From positions 1 through 64,000 of the forward strand of contig CAYFSS010000008.1 of NCBI GenBank assembly GCA_964345975.1: 64,000 nt of DNA. Reading direction: 5' to 3'. The position numbers were made by a program, and so were the translations under genes. Source of the DNA: CAYFSS01 sp964345975 (lineage in GTDB: Bacteria; Bacillota; Clostridia; Saccharofermentanales; Fastidiosipilaceae). Below, in pieces: positions 1 to 8,164 of this stretch (its first letter is position 1; each line of letters begins with the position of its first letter). The notes under the pieces are model-generated. The model was not told the origin of the DNA, ran no database searches, and worked only from the letters and a program-made list of their open reading frames with translations.

Positions 1-405
1 CTTGACGGGATCAAGCACGAAACCATTGAAGAAGTGGGCTCCATGAACGTCTTCTTTGTCATCGACGGTGAAGTCCATACCCCTGCGTTGAACGGCTCCA
101 TACTCCAAGGCATCACACGTCGAAGTGTCATTGAGCTTCTCCAATCTTGGGACATCCCTGTCATTGAACGACCAATTCCTTTGCGTGAAATGCTTGAGGC
201 TATGGACGATGGTCGAGCGACGGAGGCTTTCGGGAGCGGTACTGCAGCGGTGATTTCTCCTATGGCATCCCTTTATGCCAATGCAAAGAATCATACATTC
301 GGGGACGGAAAGATCGGCCCGCTTAGCCGGCGACTCTACGATGCTTTGACCGGTCTACAGTTTGGGACAAGCGAAGATCCTTTCGGGTGGAATACGCCTC
401 TTTAG
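1..405 (+). CDS. ilvE: Branched-chain amino acid aminotransferase, C-terminal part
   Basis: This is the last 134 codons of a PLP-dependent class IV aminotransferase; the start lies before the window. The enzyme interconverts leucine, isoleucine and valine with their 2-oxo acids in the cytoplasm. The visible signature is typical of IlvE: EEVGSMNVFFVIDG, then TPALNGSILQGITR, then EAFGSGTAAVISP, then a final FGTSEDPFGW. The catalytic lysine would lie upstream and cannot be seen. The reading frame is open from base 1 with no defect, so the gene is cut only by the window edge. The next gene on the same strand begins 45 bases downstream. Confidence 0.9.
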   Translation, partial: LDGIKHETIEEVGSMNVFFVIDGEVHTPALNGSILQGITRRSVIELLQSWDIPVIERPIPLREMLEAMDDGRATEAFGSGTAAVISPMASLYANAKNHTFGDGKIGPLSRRLYDALTGLQFGTSEDPFGWNTPL

Positions 406-450
406 TTTTACAAAAGAGCCCCACCGATCTTCCAAAGAAAGTAATCAACT

Positions 451-1011
451 ATGGAGATCGATGTAACTGACGTCGTCTTACATACCAAACGACTAACCTT
501 ACGAGCCTTCAGGCAAGAAGATCTTATCGACTTTAATCGTTACGCATCGGTCGACGGTGTAGGTCAACCTGCGGGTTGGAAACCTCATGAGTCTATCGAA
601 GAAAGCCAAGAAATCCTCAATCTTTTCATTGAGGGTAAGAAGACTTTAGCCGTTATTTATGAAGGGAGGGTCGTTGGATCATTAGGCATCGAACCAGGCC
701 GTGAACTCAAGTATCCCATCTTAATAGCAAAGAAGTTCAAAGAGCTTGGCTACGTCTTAGCCAAAGACTGTTGGGGGCAAGGCCTCATGCCTGAGGCAGT
801 CAAAGAAGTCCTGAGATTTCTATTTGAAGATTTGAATCTTGACTATGTCCTGGGTAGCTATTTTACGTTCAATAAACGCTCGGCCAGAGTCTTTGAGAAG
901 AACGGTTTCTCATACCTAGGAGAACGTGTAACAACAAGGTTCGATAACGAATTCGCTGTCGTCGATACCATCCTCTCACGAGATTCCTGGGCTGAAGCTC
1001 AGACTCTTTAA
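451..1011 (+). CDS. GNAT family N-acetyltransferase (RimJ/RimL-like)
   Basis: A 186-residue protein of the acetyltransferase_3 (RimJ/RimL-like) type, which transfers acetyl groups from acetyl-CoA to amines; the substrate is unknown. The N-terminus HTKRLTLRAFRQED and the central ELGYVLAKDCWGQGLMPEAV segment (acetyl-CoA-binding motif A) are characteristic, followed by NKRSARVFEKNGF, the usual C-terminal strand-helix. No strong Shine-Dalgarno is seen before the ATG. It is followed by a close paralogue, so the pair looks like a tandem duplication. Confidence 0.85.
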   Translation: MEIDVTDVVLHTKRLTLRAFRQEDLIDFNRYASVDGVGQPAGWKPHESIEESQEILNLFIEGKKTLAVIYEGRVVGSLGIEPGRELKYPILIAKKFKELGYVLAKDCWGQGLMPEAVKEVLRFLFEDLNLDYVLGSYFTFNKRSARVFEKNGFSYLGERVTTRFDNEFAVVDTILSRDSWAEAQTL

Positions 1012-1081
1012 TCAAAGACGGTCCCCCATAGAATATTTAAGCTTTACAATTAGTAGATCTCGACAGCTTGGGAGGCAACGC

Positions 1082-1672
1082 ATGAATCTAGTCGAAATCA
1101 ATCTTTCTAACGTTGAACTACACACGAAGCGGCTCCTGCTGCGTCCCTTTCAGCAAGAAGACCTCGATGATTTCTATCGTTATGCCAAGGAGGATGGCGT
1201 CGGCCAACCGGCGGGCTGGATTCCCCATGAGAATAAAAATGAAACCTAAATCTTCTTGGACCAGTTCATTGCCGGTAAGAAAGCCTTTGCCATTGTTATG
1301 CAGGATAGAGTTATCGGCTCCATTACCATAGAACAACCTCACCATGTTAAAGCCGAATCCATTAAAGGAAAGAAGGCAAAGACCTTGGGGTACTCGTTGG
1401 CCAAAGATATGTGGGGTCAAGGTATCATGACGGAGGTCGTCGCAGCAGTCCTTGGCTATCTCTTTGATGAGGTAAACCTCGACCTCGTGATTGGCAGTTT
1501 TATCCCGAGCAATGAACGTTCCAAACGAGTCCTTGAGAAAAACGGTTTCGAATATTTATCGAGCAGTCGTGTCGCCGATCAGTACGGTGATATCATCGAA
1601 CTTACGGATCTTGCGATCGATCGTAAAACCTGGGACGACAAACGAACCTCAGGTCTTAACCTTAATCAATAG
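1082..1672 (+). pseudogene. GNAT acetyltransferase paralogue interrupted by one in-frame stop
   Basis: This frame encodes a second GNAT protein that aligns along its length with the gene at 451-1011. It starts at the ATG at 1082 behind GGGAGG, reads HTKRLLLRPFQQED and GWIPHENKNET, meets TAA at 1247-1249, and continues in the same frame as IFLDQFIAGKKAF through LGYSLAKDMWGQGIM to the stop at 1670-1672. In the paralogue the stop position is Gln (HESIEESQEIL), so one CAA-to-TAA change explains the defect. There is no frameshift. Either the gene is a recent pseudogene, or only the fragment beginning at the TTG at 1256 is made. A sequencing error is also possible. Confidence 0.85.
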
Positions 1673-1686
1673 TCTATTTAACGTAA

Positions 1687-1716
1687 GGGCTCGGAGCTTA
1701 CTTAAACTCCAAGCCC
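1687..1716. terminator. Hairpin between converging genes
   Basis: GGGCTCGGAG pairs with CTCCAAGCCC across a 10-base loop, with one C/A mismatch. It lies between the GNAT pseudogene (plus) and htpG (minus), where a bidirectional terminator would be expected. No good T-tract follows on either strand, so the call is weak. Confidence 0.35.
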
Positions 1717-1759
1717 TCAGTGGAACTTAAAACAAAGGAAGCGTCATGAATGCGGCTTC

Positions 1760-3574
1760 TTAAACTAAACCTGCGAGATACTTCGCCGTTCGACGCACAA
1801 AAGCCGTCAGATCTTCAGCCCCCAATTCACCTTTTGCTAAGAGCGCCAAATCAATGAGTTCTTTGCCGATTGACTCGACTTCTTGTGAGGCATCAGCTTC
1901 GAGCTTATCAGCGATCTTCTTGATTAGGTCGTGGTCTGTATTGACGACGACCGTTTGATCTTTGGGTAGATCAAGGTTTGCCATCTCGGGATTCATGGCC
2001 GCATAGTGTTTCTGCATTTCACGGAAGCTCCGGCTCTGCTCATCTTCCAGGATATAGATCGGCAACTCATTCCCAAGAGCTCTTGTCTCCACTTTGACAT
2101 GCTCATCGTCCAAGAGAGACCTGAAGAAGGTTTCAAACTTCGGTTGCTGCGAACGATCGCCTATTTCACCATCAATCTTGGCATCGACTCGGAAGAAGCG
2201 AACCTTCCCTTCACGCTTGAAGCTCATCTGCTGCATGAGAGCTTGATCCATTTCATCCGGCATTACGATGATCTGAGCCCCGCGCATTTTCTGGCGTTCA
2301 ATATAGGCCAACTGAGTTGCCGGATTTGTCGTGTAGTAAACCTCTTCATCCAATTCAGAGAAGCTCAAATAATCATCATCGACGGTTTTAAAGAGCATTG
2401 CCGGATCCATACGGTTAGCGAACTTTTCTTCTGTCAAATAACCATAGCGGGCAAAACGTTCCAGAGCCGGCCAGCTCTCTTCGTAAAATTCCCGCTCGCT
2501 CTTCACCAAACCGTTTAATTTATCTGAGACCTTACGCACGATGTGATCCGATAAACGCCCTAAGACACGATCGTCTTGGAGATAGCTTCTCGATACGTTG
2601 AGGGGCAGATCGGGGCAATCCAGCGCACCTTTCAGGAGGAAGAGAAACTCAGGAATGAGATCACGTAAACTGTCCGAGACAAAGACTTGATTACAATATA
2701 GCTTTATCCGGCCGTCCAGTTTTTCAATTTGCAGTTCTTTCGTGGGGAAATAGAGAATGCCTTGCAAACGATAGGGATAGTCCATATTGAGATGGATCCA
2801 GAACATTGGATCACGAGGATCTTCAAAGATCTCATGGTAGAAAGCCTTATATTCTTCCTCTGTAACCTGATTTGGATTTTTCAACCAGAGGGGTTTGGGA
2901 TTGTTGATCATCTCTTGATCTTCGATGGACTGATCTGAAGTCAGGAGATAGATGGGCTTTTGCATGAAATAGCAATACTTCTTGAGGATTGATCGTAGGT
3001 ATTCAAGCGTAATTTCTTCGCCTTCCGAGATCGTGAGACGCATGCTGGTCCCTCTTGACGTACGCGTTAAGGGATCATCATTTTCAGGAGTCTCCATGAC
3101 GTAATGGAGGCCATCTTCACTCGACCAACGAGCCGGCGTACTGCCATCTTGATACGAAAGAGAGTCGATTTGGACATGATCCGAAACCATAAAGGCCGAA
3201 TAAAAACCCAAACCAAAGTGACCAATGATGCCTTCTCCCGCTTCACCGTGCTCTTCATATTGGTGGACGAAATCAAGCGCTCCCGAATAAGCGATGTCGT
3301 TGATGTAGCGATCGATTTCTTCGAGCGTCATGCCGATTCCATCATCTTCGATGGTGAGGATTCTCTCGTCCTCATTCCAGATCACTTGAACACCTTGGTA
3401 AGGTTCAACTGACTTTAATTGACCCATCTGCTCCAAACGATCGAGCTTCATGAGCGCATCTTGTGCATTAGCTACAAGTTCACGCAGAAAAATATCCCGA
3501 TCAGCATACAACCACTGACGAATAACCGGGAAAATATTCTCGCTATGGACATTAACTTGACCTTCACGCTTCAT
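1760..3574 (-). CDS. htpG: Molecular chaperone HtpG (Hsp90)
   Basis: A 604-residue Hsp90-family ATP-dependent chaperone, the normal length for bacterial HtpG. The GHKL ATPase domain is at the N-terminus: FLRELVANAQDAL carries the ATP/Mg-binding Asn region, IEDDGIGMT is the Asp-containing N2 box, and GHFGLGFYSAFM is the lid/G2 region. The middle domain (FPTKELQ) and the C-terminal dimerisation domain follow. The ATG at 3574 is preferred over an upstream start at 3610 because GGGAGG lies just before it and the family begins at this point. No CIRCE operator is visible upstream. It is divergent from the sortase gene. Confidence 0.95.
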   Translation of the reverse strand: MKREGQVNVHSENIFPVIRQWLYADRDIFLRELVANAQDALMKLDRLEQMGQLKSVEPYQGVQVIWNEDERILTIEDDGIGMTLEEIDRYINDIAYSGALDFVHQYEEHGEAGEGIIGHFGLGFYSAFMVSDHVQIDSLSYQDGSTPARWSSEDGLHYVMETPENDDPLTRTSRGTSMRLTISEGEEITLEYLRSILKKYCYFMQKPIYLLTSDQSIEDQEMINNPKPLWLKNPNQVTEEEYKAFYHEIFEDPRDPMFWIHLNMDYPYRLQGILYFPTKELQIEKLDGRIKLYCNQVFVSDSLRDLIPEFLFLLKGALDCPDLPLNVSRSYLQDDRVLGRLSDHIVRKVSDKLNGLVKSEREFYEESWPALERFARYGYLTEEKFANRMDPAMLFKTVDDDYLSFSELDEEVYYTTNPATQLAYIERQKMRGAQIIVMPDEMDQALMQQMSFKREGKVRFFRVDAKIDGEIGDRSQQPKFETFFRSLLDDEHVKVETRALGNELPIYILEDEQSRSFREMQKHYAAMNPEMANLDLPKDQTVVVNTDHDLIKKIADKLEADASQEVESIGKELIDLALLAKGELGAEDLTAFVRRTAKYLAGLV

Positions 3575-3770
3575 ACAAAAAACCTCCCTATGTAATGTCG
3601 CAAGAAGCAATCATAACATAAGAAAAAATAGATTCACTTATTCGATTTAGGTCTGCTTTGTTTGACGTTTTTCTAAGTTCTTGTGAATTTTAATAGAACT
3701 TCCGGACAAGTATCGATTCTCCATATCGCATCGGGGTACAATACGTAGCATCAATGAGAGTGAGTGAACG

Positions 3771-4754
3771 ATGCGTAATAAACCTAATGCTGAAAGTAGG
3801 CCACCGAACTTCGTTAAGCGCGTGGTGGAAAATGAAAGCCCTGTAGTTGAGGCTACACCCTCCCCTGTCCAAGCTCAGCACCGGAGTATGGATCCTTTGA
3901 ACGTTGACACGAACGATCCAAACGATGCTCCACCTCAAAATCTTGCAAGACCTCTTCCACCCCCGAACCGATCGCAAGGTGCCGCTTCGGGTAAGCCAAA
4001 GAAGAGTAAGAAGGCCAAGAAGCCTAAGACCCCGGCTATGATTGCCCTTGATGTTCTCATTGTGGCTCTCATCGTCGCAGGCCTCTACTTCCTCATAAGA
4101 CCGCGCTACGATCATTACATGCAAGACAAGAGAACCGCCGAACTCGATCGCATGATGGCTGAGAATCAAACAGACCAGCAAACCGGTGAAATCGGTTTAT
4201 GGATCGACCCGTTTGCTCATCCTGTCAACAGCGGTGGTCTCGATCTACAGCCCGGTATGACAGAAGATGAGCTCGAAGGCGCTCTTCCTAAACCCGGGGA
4301 GAAAGTCTTCGTACAATCCTTAGCACGTATGGTGATCCGAGATATCGACCTCAATATGCCGGTTGTCTATGGTGCAAGCGATGCTCCACTTCAAGTCGGG
4401 CTTGGCTGGTATCCTAATTCTGTTCCCTTAGAAGAAGACGGCAATTCCGTTATTTTAGGACATCGGATGTGGGATTTCGGTCGTCACTTCAATCGACTCG
4501 ACGAGGTTGATGTGGGAGATGCGATCGAAGTATTCAAAGACGGGAAGCGCTACATCTATCGCATGACGGATTCCATTGTTTTGGAACCGGACGCCATGTT
4601 CCAATATTTTGAACCGGGCGATGAGAACACATTGACCTTGGTTACCTGTACACCTAAACGCTCGTTCGAAGACAGGCTCCTTGTCTTTGCTGAGCTTGAA
4701 TCCGTAGTCAATGATACGACGCAAGGCTTGCCTCAAGAGACAGAAGAAAACTAG
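3771..4754 (+). CDS. Sortase-family transpeptidase with long cytoplasmic N-terminus
   Basis: A 327-residue cysteine transpeptidase expected to attach LPXTG-type proteins to the cell wall or to polymerise pilins. Residues 1-88 are Pro/Lys-rich and presumably cytoplasmic. One membrane segment spans about 89-109 (ALDVLIVALIVAGLYFLI), and the catalytic domain lies outside. The sortase triad is visible: His231 in VILGHR, Cys293 in LTLVTCTP, and Arg302 in SFEDRLLV. The TLVTCTP box and the single N-terminal anchor suggest a class D/E-like enzyme rather than class A or B. No LPXTG substrate gene is adjacent, so it probably acts on proteins encoded elsewhere. Confidence 0.88.
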   Translation: MRNKPNAESRPPNFVKRVVENESPVVEATPSPVQAQHRSMDPLNVDTNDPNDAPPQNLARPLPPPNRSQGAASGKPKKSKKAKKPKTPAMIALDVLIVALIVAGLYFLIRPRYDHYMQDKRTAELDRMMAENQTDQQTGEIGLWIDPFAHPVNSGGLDLQPGMTEDELEGALPKPGEKVFVQSLARMVIRDIDLNMPVVYGASDAPLQVGLGWYPNSVPLEEDGNSVILGHRMWDFGRHFNRLDEVDVGDAIEVFKDGKRYIYRMTDSIVLEPDAMFQYFEPGDENTLTLVTCTPKRSFEDRLLVFAELESVVNDTTQGLPQETEEN

Positions 4755-4764
4755 GCTGATACGA

Positions 4765-4786
4765 GGCGATTCATTTATGAGTCGCC
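4765..4786 (+). terminator. Probable terminator of the sortase gene
   Basis: GGCGATTCA pairs with TGAGTCGCC (one G-U) around a 4-base loop, followed by TTAGATTT. It starts 10 bases after the sortase stop codon. The T-tract is imperfect. Confidence 0.5.
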
Positions 4787-5107
4787 TTAGATTTCGTAGA
4801 TGAGCAAACCGTCTTCATCGGGTGCTTGCTCGGCATGAGTCATACTTGCTTGCCACACAGAGTCTACGCCTATAGCTCTAGCATTCTTATCGAGTTCATT
4901 ATTGATAAACAAATCGACTGCTTAAGATCCGGCTTCGTTTGGGTATGTTTCTTCGTGCTCTTTAGGCTCTTGTGCGTCTGCGAAGCGCATTGCACCGAGC
5001 ACCGACCAAAGAAAACCATGCGTAACCTCTTCTGCTATTTGAAAATGATTGGCATGATCGTTGGTCCAAAACAACCTCACAGCAGAGTGAACTCCAAGGT
5101 TGACCAA
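4787..5107 (-). pseudogene. Broken gene remnant of unknown family
   Basis: A single minus-strand frame gives protein-like sequence in two pieces separated by one TAA at 4922-4924. The upstream piece contains RLFWTNDHANHFQIAEEV and HGFLWSVLGAMRFADAQ. The downstream piece begins AVDLFINNELDKNARAIG and ends DEDGLLIYEI before the stop at 4787. The mix of hydrophobic and charged residues and the shared frame across the stop suggest a real but decayed gene that has also lost its 5' end. I do not recognise the family. The surrounding 785 bases hold no intact gene. Confidence 0.45.
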
Positions 5108-5235
5108 GAGAGAGGATCAACGAAAGGGTCAACTCCAAAGGATTAAAACATTCCCCAAAGCGGAAGTCACCACGTCATCTTCAAGCATCCCGATGGTTCT
5201 CTGCGACGACCGGAATCAACTTCTGGGGCATTTGC

Positions 5236-5301
5236 CGGAAGTTGAAGGCTCTGTCATCAGGAGGTAGAGCCTCTGTCTCCGGAGGTTGAAGGCTCTGTCA
5301 A
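5236..5301. repeat. Three tandem copies of a 22-bp repeat
   Basis: Units at 5236-5257, 5258-5279 and 5280-5301 share the core GGAGGTTGAAGGCTCTGTC. Units 1 and 3 are nearly identical and unit 2 is more diverged. The unit length is not a multiple of three and there are no spacers, so this is neither a coding repeat nor a CRISPR. It lies in the decayed region between the sortase gene and glgP. Confidence 0.75.
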
Positions 5302-5461
5302 TAGATCGAAGGGTGATTTGAGGTAAGCCATTCTTCATCGTTTGACACCCTCCTTCATGGATCAGAGTCTTGTTTGCAAGCATTCTCGTGGAGTTCGTTG
5401 GGACGTGCAATGGAGAACCATAGTGACTCCCTACTACAACTCAAACTACATCTCAAAATGA

Positions 5462-5504
5462 AAAGTTCCCTCAGTTAGTTTGAGACTTGGACTGAGGGAA
5501 CTTT
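5462..5504 (-). terminator. Rho-independent terminator of glgP
   Basis: A perfect 14-bp stem (AAAGTTCCCTCAGT at 5462-5475 with its complement at 5491-5504) around a 15-base loop. On the minus strand it follows the glgP stop codon by about 35 bases and is followed by TTTTCATTTT. Confidence 0.8.
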
Positions 5505-5539
5505 CTAATAATAAGCAGTTACGTGCTTCACACTTGGTA

Positions 5540-7936
5540 CTAGATCGTGATCGGATCGATCTTCCAGATCTCTTCCGCATACTCCTTGACGGTCTTATCG
5601 GAGCTGAAACGCCCACTCATTGAAATGTTAATCCAGCTCTTGCGTAGCCATTCTTCACGATCCGCATAGTAATCCACTGACATCTTGTCACGGATTTTAC
5701 GGTACTCATCGAAGTCTCCCAAGACGTAGAAGAGATCGGGTCCGTCCCAACTACTGCCATCCAAGAGCGCACGTTTGAGATCTTGGAAAACACCATGATT
5801 GTTATCGTTCAGCATTCCATCCGTCAACGAGTCGAGGACCCGCTTAAGGCCGGGAATATTCTCGTACTGCCAACGGGAATTGTAGAAGTCCATGGTCGCC
5901 GGCATGTCTTCCGCTTCAGGACCAAAGAAATAGATGTTTTCTTCTCCTACAGCTTCGCCGATCTCAACGTTCGCTCCGTCACGGGTTCCAAGAGTCAGGG
6001 CACCGTTCATCATGAATTTCATATTCCCGGTTCCGGATGCTTCCATCCCGGACGTCGAAATCTGTTCGGAGATGTCAGCTGCCGGGAAGAGCTTCTCAGC
6101 CAAGCTAACATTGTAGTTTGCAAAGAAGATAACTTTGATCCTCTCGTTGACTTGGGGATCATTGTTGACGAGACGTGCGACTTCATTCAGGAACTTGATG
6201 ATAGCCTTTGCACGGACATAACCGGGAGCGGCTTTTGCACCAAAGAAGAAGACACGCTTAGGGCATTCCATCATCGGATCATCTTTCAAGCGATAGTAAA
6301 GATCCAAGATATAAAAGCCATTCATGAGCTGACGCTTATACTCATGGAGACGCTTGATCTGAATGTCGAAAATTGCATCCGGATCGATGTCGATGCCCAT
6401 ACGTTGCTTGACGACTTCAGCTAACTGAACCTTCTTCTCCCGCTTAATCTCACCAAAGCGCTCGAGGACTTTCACATCATCTTTGAAGTCCATCAAACCT
6501 TCCAAGCGATCGAGGTCACTGATCCAAGATTCATCACCCAAGCAGTCCGTGATAAGGCTCGAGAGTTCAGGATTACAAATGCGAAGCCAACGACGTGGTG
6601 TAACGCCATTTGTCTTATTGTTAAATCTCTCAGGCCAGATTTCGTACCAGTCCTTCAAAGTATCGCGCTTTAGAATATCCGTGTGGAGGGCTGCAACACC
6701 ATTGATGGAGGATGAGCCGTAGCAGCTAAGCCAGGCCATGCGAACCTTCCCGTTACCCAGGGGTGCCATGTGATCAATTTTTTCATGATGGATGCCTCTT
6801 GCTTGGAGATCCTTACGGAAACGATCATCGATCATCTCAATGACACGCAAGATCTCAGGCATTAGATATTGGAAGATAGAAATGTCCCAGGTTTCGAGCG
6901 CTTCTTGAAGGGTTGTATGGTTCGTATATGAGAAGGTCTTGAGCGAAATCTGCCAAGCTTCTTCGAACGTTTTGTTGAAGTTCTTCATCAATAGACGAAT
7001 CAGTTCAGGAATAGCAACGGCCGGATGAGTGTCATTGAGCTGGATGCTGTTCCACTCGTGGAATTTCGACAGATCATCTCCATGAACTTCAACATAGCGC
7101 TGAATAATGTCTTGTAGGGAAGCACTGACAAAGAAGTATTGCTGGCGTACTCGGAGCACCTTGCCGTCATAGCTGGTGTCGTTTGGATAGAGCACACGGC
7201 AGATATCCTCGACGCGGTTCTTTTCACGCACAGCATCATCGAAGCGTTGTGTATTGAAGAGGTTGTAATCAAACTCTTCCGCCGGTTCCGCTTCCCAGAG
7301 TCTTAGGGTGTTGACCTGGTCTTGACCGTAGGCCGTGATCGGCAAGTCATAGGGTACGGCATAGACATTCAAATCATCGTATTCGATAAGAATTCGTTCA
7401 TCCTCACGACGGACGATGAAAGGATAATCTTCTTCCATCCATGCATCGGGAGCTTCAACCTGAAAGCCGTTCTCGAACCGTTGCTTGAAAAGACCATAAC
7501 GATAAAGAATGCCGTAACCTGTCATGGGATAGTTAAGCGTAGCTGCTGAATCCAAGAAACATGCTGCCAATCGGCCTAAACCACCATTACCCAGGGCAGC
7601 ATCTGCCTCTTCTTCCAGAATCTCGTTAATGTCTTGACCATAGGACTTTAATGCGCCTTTTGCAGCATCATATAAGTCCAGATTAATTAGGTTATTCAAG
7701 GTAGAACGCCCTACGAGAAACTCGGCAGAGAAATAATGCTGTTGGCGATTTTCCCGATAAGCTAAGCGCGAAGACTGCCAATCTTCAGCAATGTATTGGA
7801 TAATCGAACGCGAAAGCGCACACCAGAATTGCCACTTGGTAGCTCTTTCCGGCAATCTCGCCTCATTCGCACGGATATGACCATCGATGATACGCTCCAA
7901 CCATGCCTGCTTCGTCTCGAGACTCTTCTTATTCAT
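5540..7936 (-). CDS. glgP: Glycogen/starch phosphorylase
   Basis: A 798-residue GT35 alpha-glucan phosphorylase that releases glucose-1-phosphate from glycogen or maltodextrin using a PLP cofactor. Diagnostic segments are YFSAEFLVGRSTLNNL near the N-terminus, ALGNGGLGRLAACFLDS, and the PLP-lysine motif EASGTGNMKFMMNGA with Lys640. The length matches the family. The ATG at 7936 has TAGGAG upstream. It stands alone between two terminators, about 41 kb from the glgCDA synthesis operon. Bacterial enzymes of this type usually lack the allosteric sites of animal phosphorylases. Confidence 0.96.
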   Translation of the reverse strand: MNKKSLETKQAWLERIIDGHIRANEARLPERATKWQFWCALSRSIIQYIAEDWQSSRLAYRENRQQHYFSAEFLVGRSTLNNLINLDLYDAAKGALKSYGQDINEILEEEADAALGNGGLGRLAACFLDSAATLNYPMTGYGILYRYGLFKQRFENGFQVEAPDAWMEEDYPFIVRREDERILIEYDDLNVYAVPYDLPITAYGQDQVNTLRLWEAEPAEEFDYNLFNTQRFDDAVREKNRVEDICRVLYPNDTSYDGKVLRVRQQYFFVSASLQDIIQRYVEVHGDDLSKFHEWNSIQLNDTHPAVAIPELIRLLMKNFNKTFEEAWQISLKTFSYTNHTTLQEALETWDISIFQYLMPEILRVIEMIDDRFRKDLQARGIHHEKIDHMAPLGNGKVRMAWLSCYGSSSINGVAALHTDILKRDTLKDWYEIWPERFNNKTNGVTPRRWLRICNPELSSLITDCLGDESWISDLDRLEGLMDFKDDVKVLERFGEIKREKKVQLAEVVKQRMGIDIDPDAIFDIQIKRLHEYKRQLMNGFYILDLYYRLKDDPMMECPKRVFFFGAKAAPGYVRAKAIIKFLNEVARLVNNDPQVNERIKVIFFANYNVSLAEKLFPAADISEQISTSGMEASGTGNMKFMMNGALTLGTRDGANVEIGEAVGEENIYFFGPEAEDMPATMDFYNSRWQYENIPGLKRVLDSLTDGMLNDNNHGVFQDLKRALLDGSSWDGPDLFYVLGDFDEYRKIRDKMSVDYYADREEWLRKSWINISMSGRFSSDKTVKEYAEEIWKIDPITI

Positions 7937-8082
7937 AGTTCATGACTCCTAAACTCACTCGTATGTCACTACAATTGCCTGTAGATAGTTGTTCGTCGAT
8001 CACGGGGTAACGGTCACGAATTATCCATCACTCAAAAGCCGTAACTCGCTAATCGAAAACATATTCAAATCTAATGGCACAT

Positions 8083-8125
8083 AAAAAAGGACAAATGACA
8101 GGGAATCTCCTCTATCACTTGTCCT
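8083..8125 (-). terminator. Rho-independent terminator after ispH-S1
   Basis: On the minus strand AGGACAAGTGA pairs with TCATTTGTCCT (one G-U) around a 16-base loop, followed directly by TTTTTTAT. It closes the transcript that ends with the ispH-S1 fusion and separates it from glgP. Confidence 0.85.
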
Positions 8126-8164
8126 CTAAGTCATAGTTGCTAAAGCTCTAGTTGCAGGTGCAAA

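Noticed and set aside
3690..4181. Minus-strand 163-codon frame opposite the sortase N-terminus
   Set aside because: It is the shadow of the sortase gene; the sortase reading has clear catalytic motifs.
4826..5146. Plus-strand 106-codon open frame opposite the decayed gene
   Set aside because: Its sequence is low in protein-like character and lacks a ribosome-binding site; the minus strand is the better reading.
5236..5301. Possible CRISPR array
   Set aside because: Repeats are directly adjacent with no spacers and there are no cas genes.
5216..5410. Minus-strand 64-codon open frame across the 22-bp repeats
   Set aside because: No ribosome-binding site or recognisable motif, and it runs through a non-coding tandem repeat.
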